64,000 nucleotides of DNA from positions 54,096,570-54,160,569 of the forward strand of contig NC_085046.1 in assembly GCF_963662255.1 (NCBI RefSeq), read 5' to 3'. Origin of the DNA: Cinclus cinclus (Eukaryota > Chordata > Aves > Passeriformes > Cinclidae). Below, in pieces: positions 62,199-64,000 of this stretch. Below the pieces are notes generated by a model that worked only from the letters and a program-made list of their open reading frames with translations, was not told the origin of the DNA and searched no databases. The translations under genes were made by a program, and so were the position numbers. The stretch's first letter is position 1; each line of letters opens with the position of its first letter.

Positions 62199-63002
62199 AG
62201 GCCCCTCTGCCCAAGGCTGCAGCCGCAGCCGTCGTGCTCCTGGCCGGGACACGGACAGCGTGCCCAAGGAGCGCCGGCGCCCCACAAAGAGGAAGGCCTC
62301 TAGACCTCAGGACTCTCCCCAGCCCCCAAAAAGGCCGTCCCGCCAGCGCAAGCCCAAGCCAAGGCCCCTTGATTGTAGGAAGTAGGAGTAGATGTAGGAG
62401 TAAAGAATCAATGTTAGGAGTTGGAAATTGTTTTTAGAAGTAGGAAATAAATGGTAGAGTTAGGAAATCAATTGTAGAAGTAGGAAATAAATTGTTGTTT
62501 CTCTGACACAGTCTCAGAGTGTGGCTTTCTCGGCCTTCTCCTGTTGCCTTTTCCCTCTGCCCTCAAATGCCAATGTGGGCGGCAACTGGGAGGGGAGGGG
62601 ATAGGAACATTGTAGCCACAGGGGCCCAGAGGAGCCCTGGCAGGGGCCTGTGCCCAGTGCTACAGGAAGACAAGAAGCAGCCCCCAGGCAGGCCAAGCTT
62701 GGGACCCAGCCTGGGAGTCTGGAAAGCTTCCTGCTCTCAACTGCAGGGCAGGACAGGCCATCTTCATGGGGCATGAGCTGCAGGCAGCAAGCGAGCTAAA
62801 AGGGACAGAAGGAGCCCTCAGCTGGGGTCACAGTCAGTGCTGCAGAGGAAAGCAAAACTTCTCGGGATCCAGAGCCAATGTGGCCTGAGGGAAAGTTCCT
62901 TCTTGACCCCAGGGCTACTGATTGGCCGTGTTGAAAAGGGGCTCTGGAATGAAGGCAGCCAGTGGAAACACCGGTCGCCTTGGAGAACCACATGCCATCC
63001 TG
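59680..63002 (+). repeat. Tandem unit 19 (3323 bp), type G
   Basis: Like units 17 and 18 but with A at unit position 397 and a 4-bp AGGC duplication in the 3' spacer (62686-62693). This is the only length change in the array that is not a multiple of three and not in the coding sequence. Confidence 0.97.
61318..62385 (+). CDS. TOPORS-like RING E3 ligase, copy 19 (355 aa, 14 Ala)
   Basis: Intact; protein identical to copies 5 and 18. Last complete gene in the window. Fourteen GCA codons (62152-62193). Polyadenylation signals at 62446 and 62486. Confidence 0.88.
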
Positions 63003-64000
63003 CCTGTTCAGCAGAGTCTGCTGCACAGGACAACCCAGGGTCTGCCAGGCCAAGTGCCAGTGGCACAATAGGTAGAGTCTGCAAGGATGCTCCAGGAAGT
63101 CCCTGATGCAAAGAGATGGAGAGATGCTTCGTTGGTGTGGCTAGCTTTTAGCTGTCAGAATAAACCAAAACTCTTGTAGGGATCTTCAGAAGATCCCGCC
63201 CTTCAAAATGACAATGGCCTGCACCGAGAGAGGGGCCAGCTTCCAGTTTGATGCCGCCCTGAGCACTGAAGGGGATGAGTGGAGGGAAAGAGCCAAGAGG
63301 AAGGATGGATTTGAACAAATCCACAGGATTCCTGCCAAGCCATTGAAGCCTAAGTGCAGATGTATCCTTGGCCAAGGAAATGAGTGACTTGAGATGGCAA
63401 CAAGTCAGATGTGTACAGGCGAGAAACGCAAGGCCTCTATTTAAGGAGGGTTCCGAACAATCAAGAGAGCTTTTGTCACGTGGATCACCGAGGGTTGTGT
63501 GTCTGTCTCCAGCCAGGACCGCGGTTACCGTTCTACTCAACGACAGCAGAGATTTTCTCCCCGTTTTGGACCGTTTTTGGTTTGCCCAAAAGGGTGCTTG
63601 ATGCTTCTTTTTCAGTTCTCTCTCCATCGTCAACTTGATGTTTCAATGGGATGAGGAGAGCAACAGCGGGTTGCAAGGGTCACTGAGCTAAGGACCACAC
63701 CATCGTGCCCGTCAACAGCGATCCAATGGGGCTGTGGAGAAGAAAAGAAATGGGAATTGAAAAGCAACCTGGCAAGAAGTTGATGCGGAGACTGGCAGGA
63801 GATGTCAGCATGTGCTCGCCTGTCCGAGTGGCGCAGGCGAGCAGCACTGAGAATAGAGAAGAAGGGCTGTCATGTCACGGGATTTAAAGCAGCCAAGCCA
63901 CGTGCCTGATGTTCACAGAAGCCTCCCGTGCCAAAAGTGGGAAACTAGCAGGTAATGTGCTTCTAGAGGAGAAATGCTGGGACTGAGGTGGCCAAATGAT
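63003..64000 (+). repeat. Tandem unit 20, partial (998 of about 3319 bp)
   Basis: Upstream spacer only, cut by the window end one base before the TATA-like box. It combines A at unit position 397, G at 431 and A at 442, with the type G GATGTTCACAG. It shows that the array continues beyond the window; the next gene would begin about 640 bases further on. Confidence 0.95.

Noticed and set aside
1..64000. CRISPR array, transposon or integrated virus as the cause of the repeats
   Set aside because: The unit is 3.3 kb and contains a spliced cellular-type gene. There are no short spaced repeats, no terminal repeats or target-site duplications at unit joints, and no polymerase, integrase or transposase frame.

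Overview
The window lies entirely inside one head-to-tail tandem array of a roughly 3.3-kb unit, all in the same orientation. It holds 19 complete units and 998 bases of a twentieth, with no unique flanking sequence at either end. Using the first base as the (arbitrary) phase, units start at 1, 3302, 6615, 9922, 13250, 16569, 19888, 23198, 26505, 29815, 33128, 36453, 39775, 43097, 46419, 49723, 53042, 56361, 59680 and 63003. Units differ by only a handful to a few tens of substitutions, which I judged by eye.

Each complete unit carries one intact plus-strand gene of 349-358 codons. It encodes a small RING-HC protein whose N-terminus closely resembles TOPORS, a nuclear E3 ubiquitin/SUMO ligase. 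In order it has: a complete C3HC4 RING (residues 9-47); a TOPORS-like SVR-E-DF segment; a helical post-RING domain (about 97-195); an acidic Glu/Gln run; a Ser/Pro-rich linker; a polyalanine tract of 8-17 residues encoded by GCA; and a basic Lys/Arg/Pro tail that looks like a nuclear localisation signal. All 19 copies are open from a strong-context ATG to the same TAG.

The layout of each unit, counted from its first base, is: about 1.0 kb of spacer with no gene I can recognise; a TATA-like box at 999; a tandem pair of CRE-like sites at 1139-1160; a probable 148-bp intron in the 5' untranslated region (1432-1579); the coding sequence from 1639; a degenerate repeat that spans the stop codon and supplies two AATAAA signals; and about 500 bases of downstream spacer. 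These are eukaryotic features (GT-AG intron, Kozak context, AATAAA). The TOPORS relationship points to a vertebrate. A bird is my best guess, because I recall predicted Topors-like genes recurring in avian assemblies, but nothing in the window proves it.

The array has internal structure. Shared variants show a higher-order order of unit types: units 3, 4, 5 match 10, 11, 12, and units 6, 7 match 14, 15. There is a two-unit duplication (late unit 6 to mid unit 8 matches late unit 8 to mid unit 10). Units 17-19 are nearly identical. Every length difference between units is a multiple of three inside the coding sequence, apart from one 4-bp duplication in the spacer of unit 19. The likely picture is a recently amplified and homogenised gene family under unequal exchange, making many near-identical nuclear RING ligases. 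Germline expression and a role in genetic conflict are hypotheses only.
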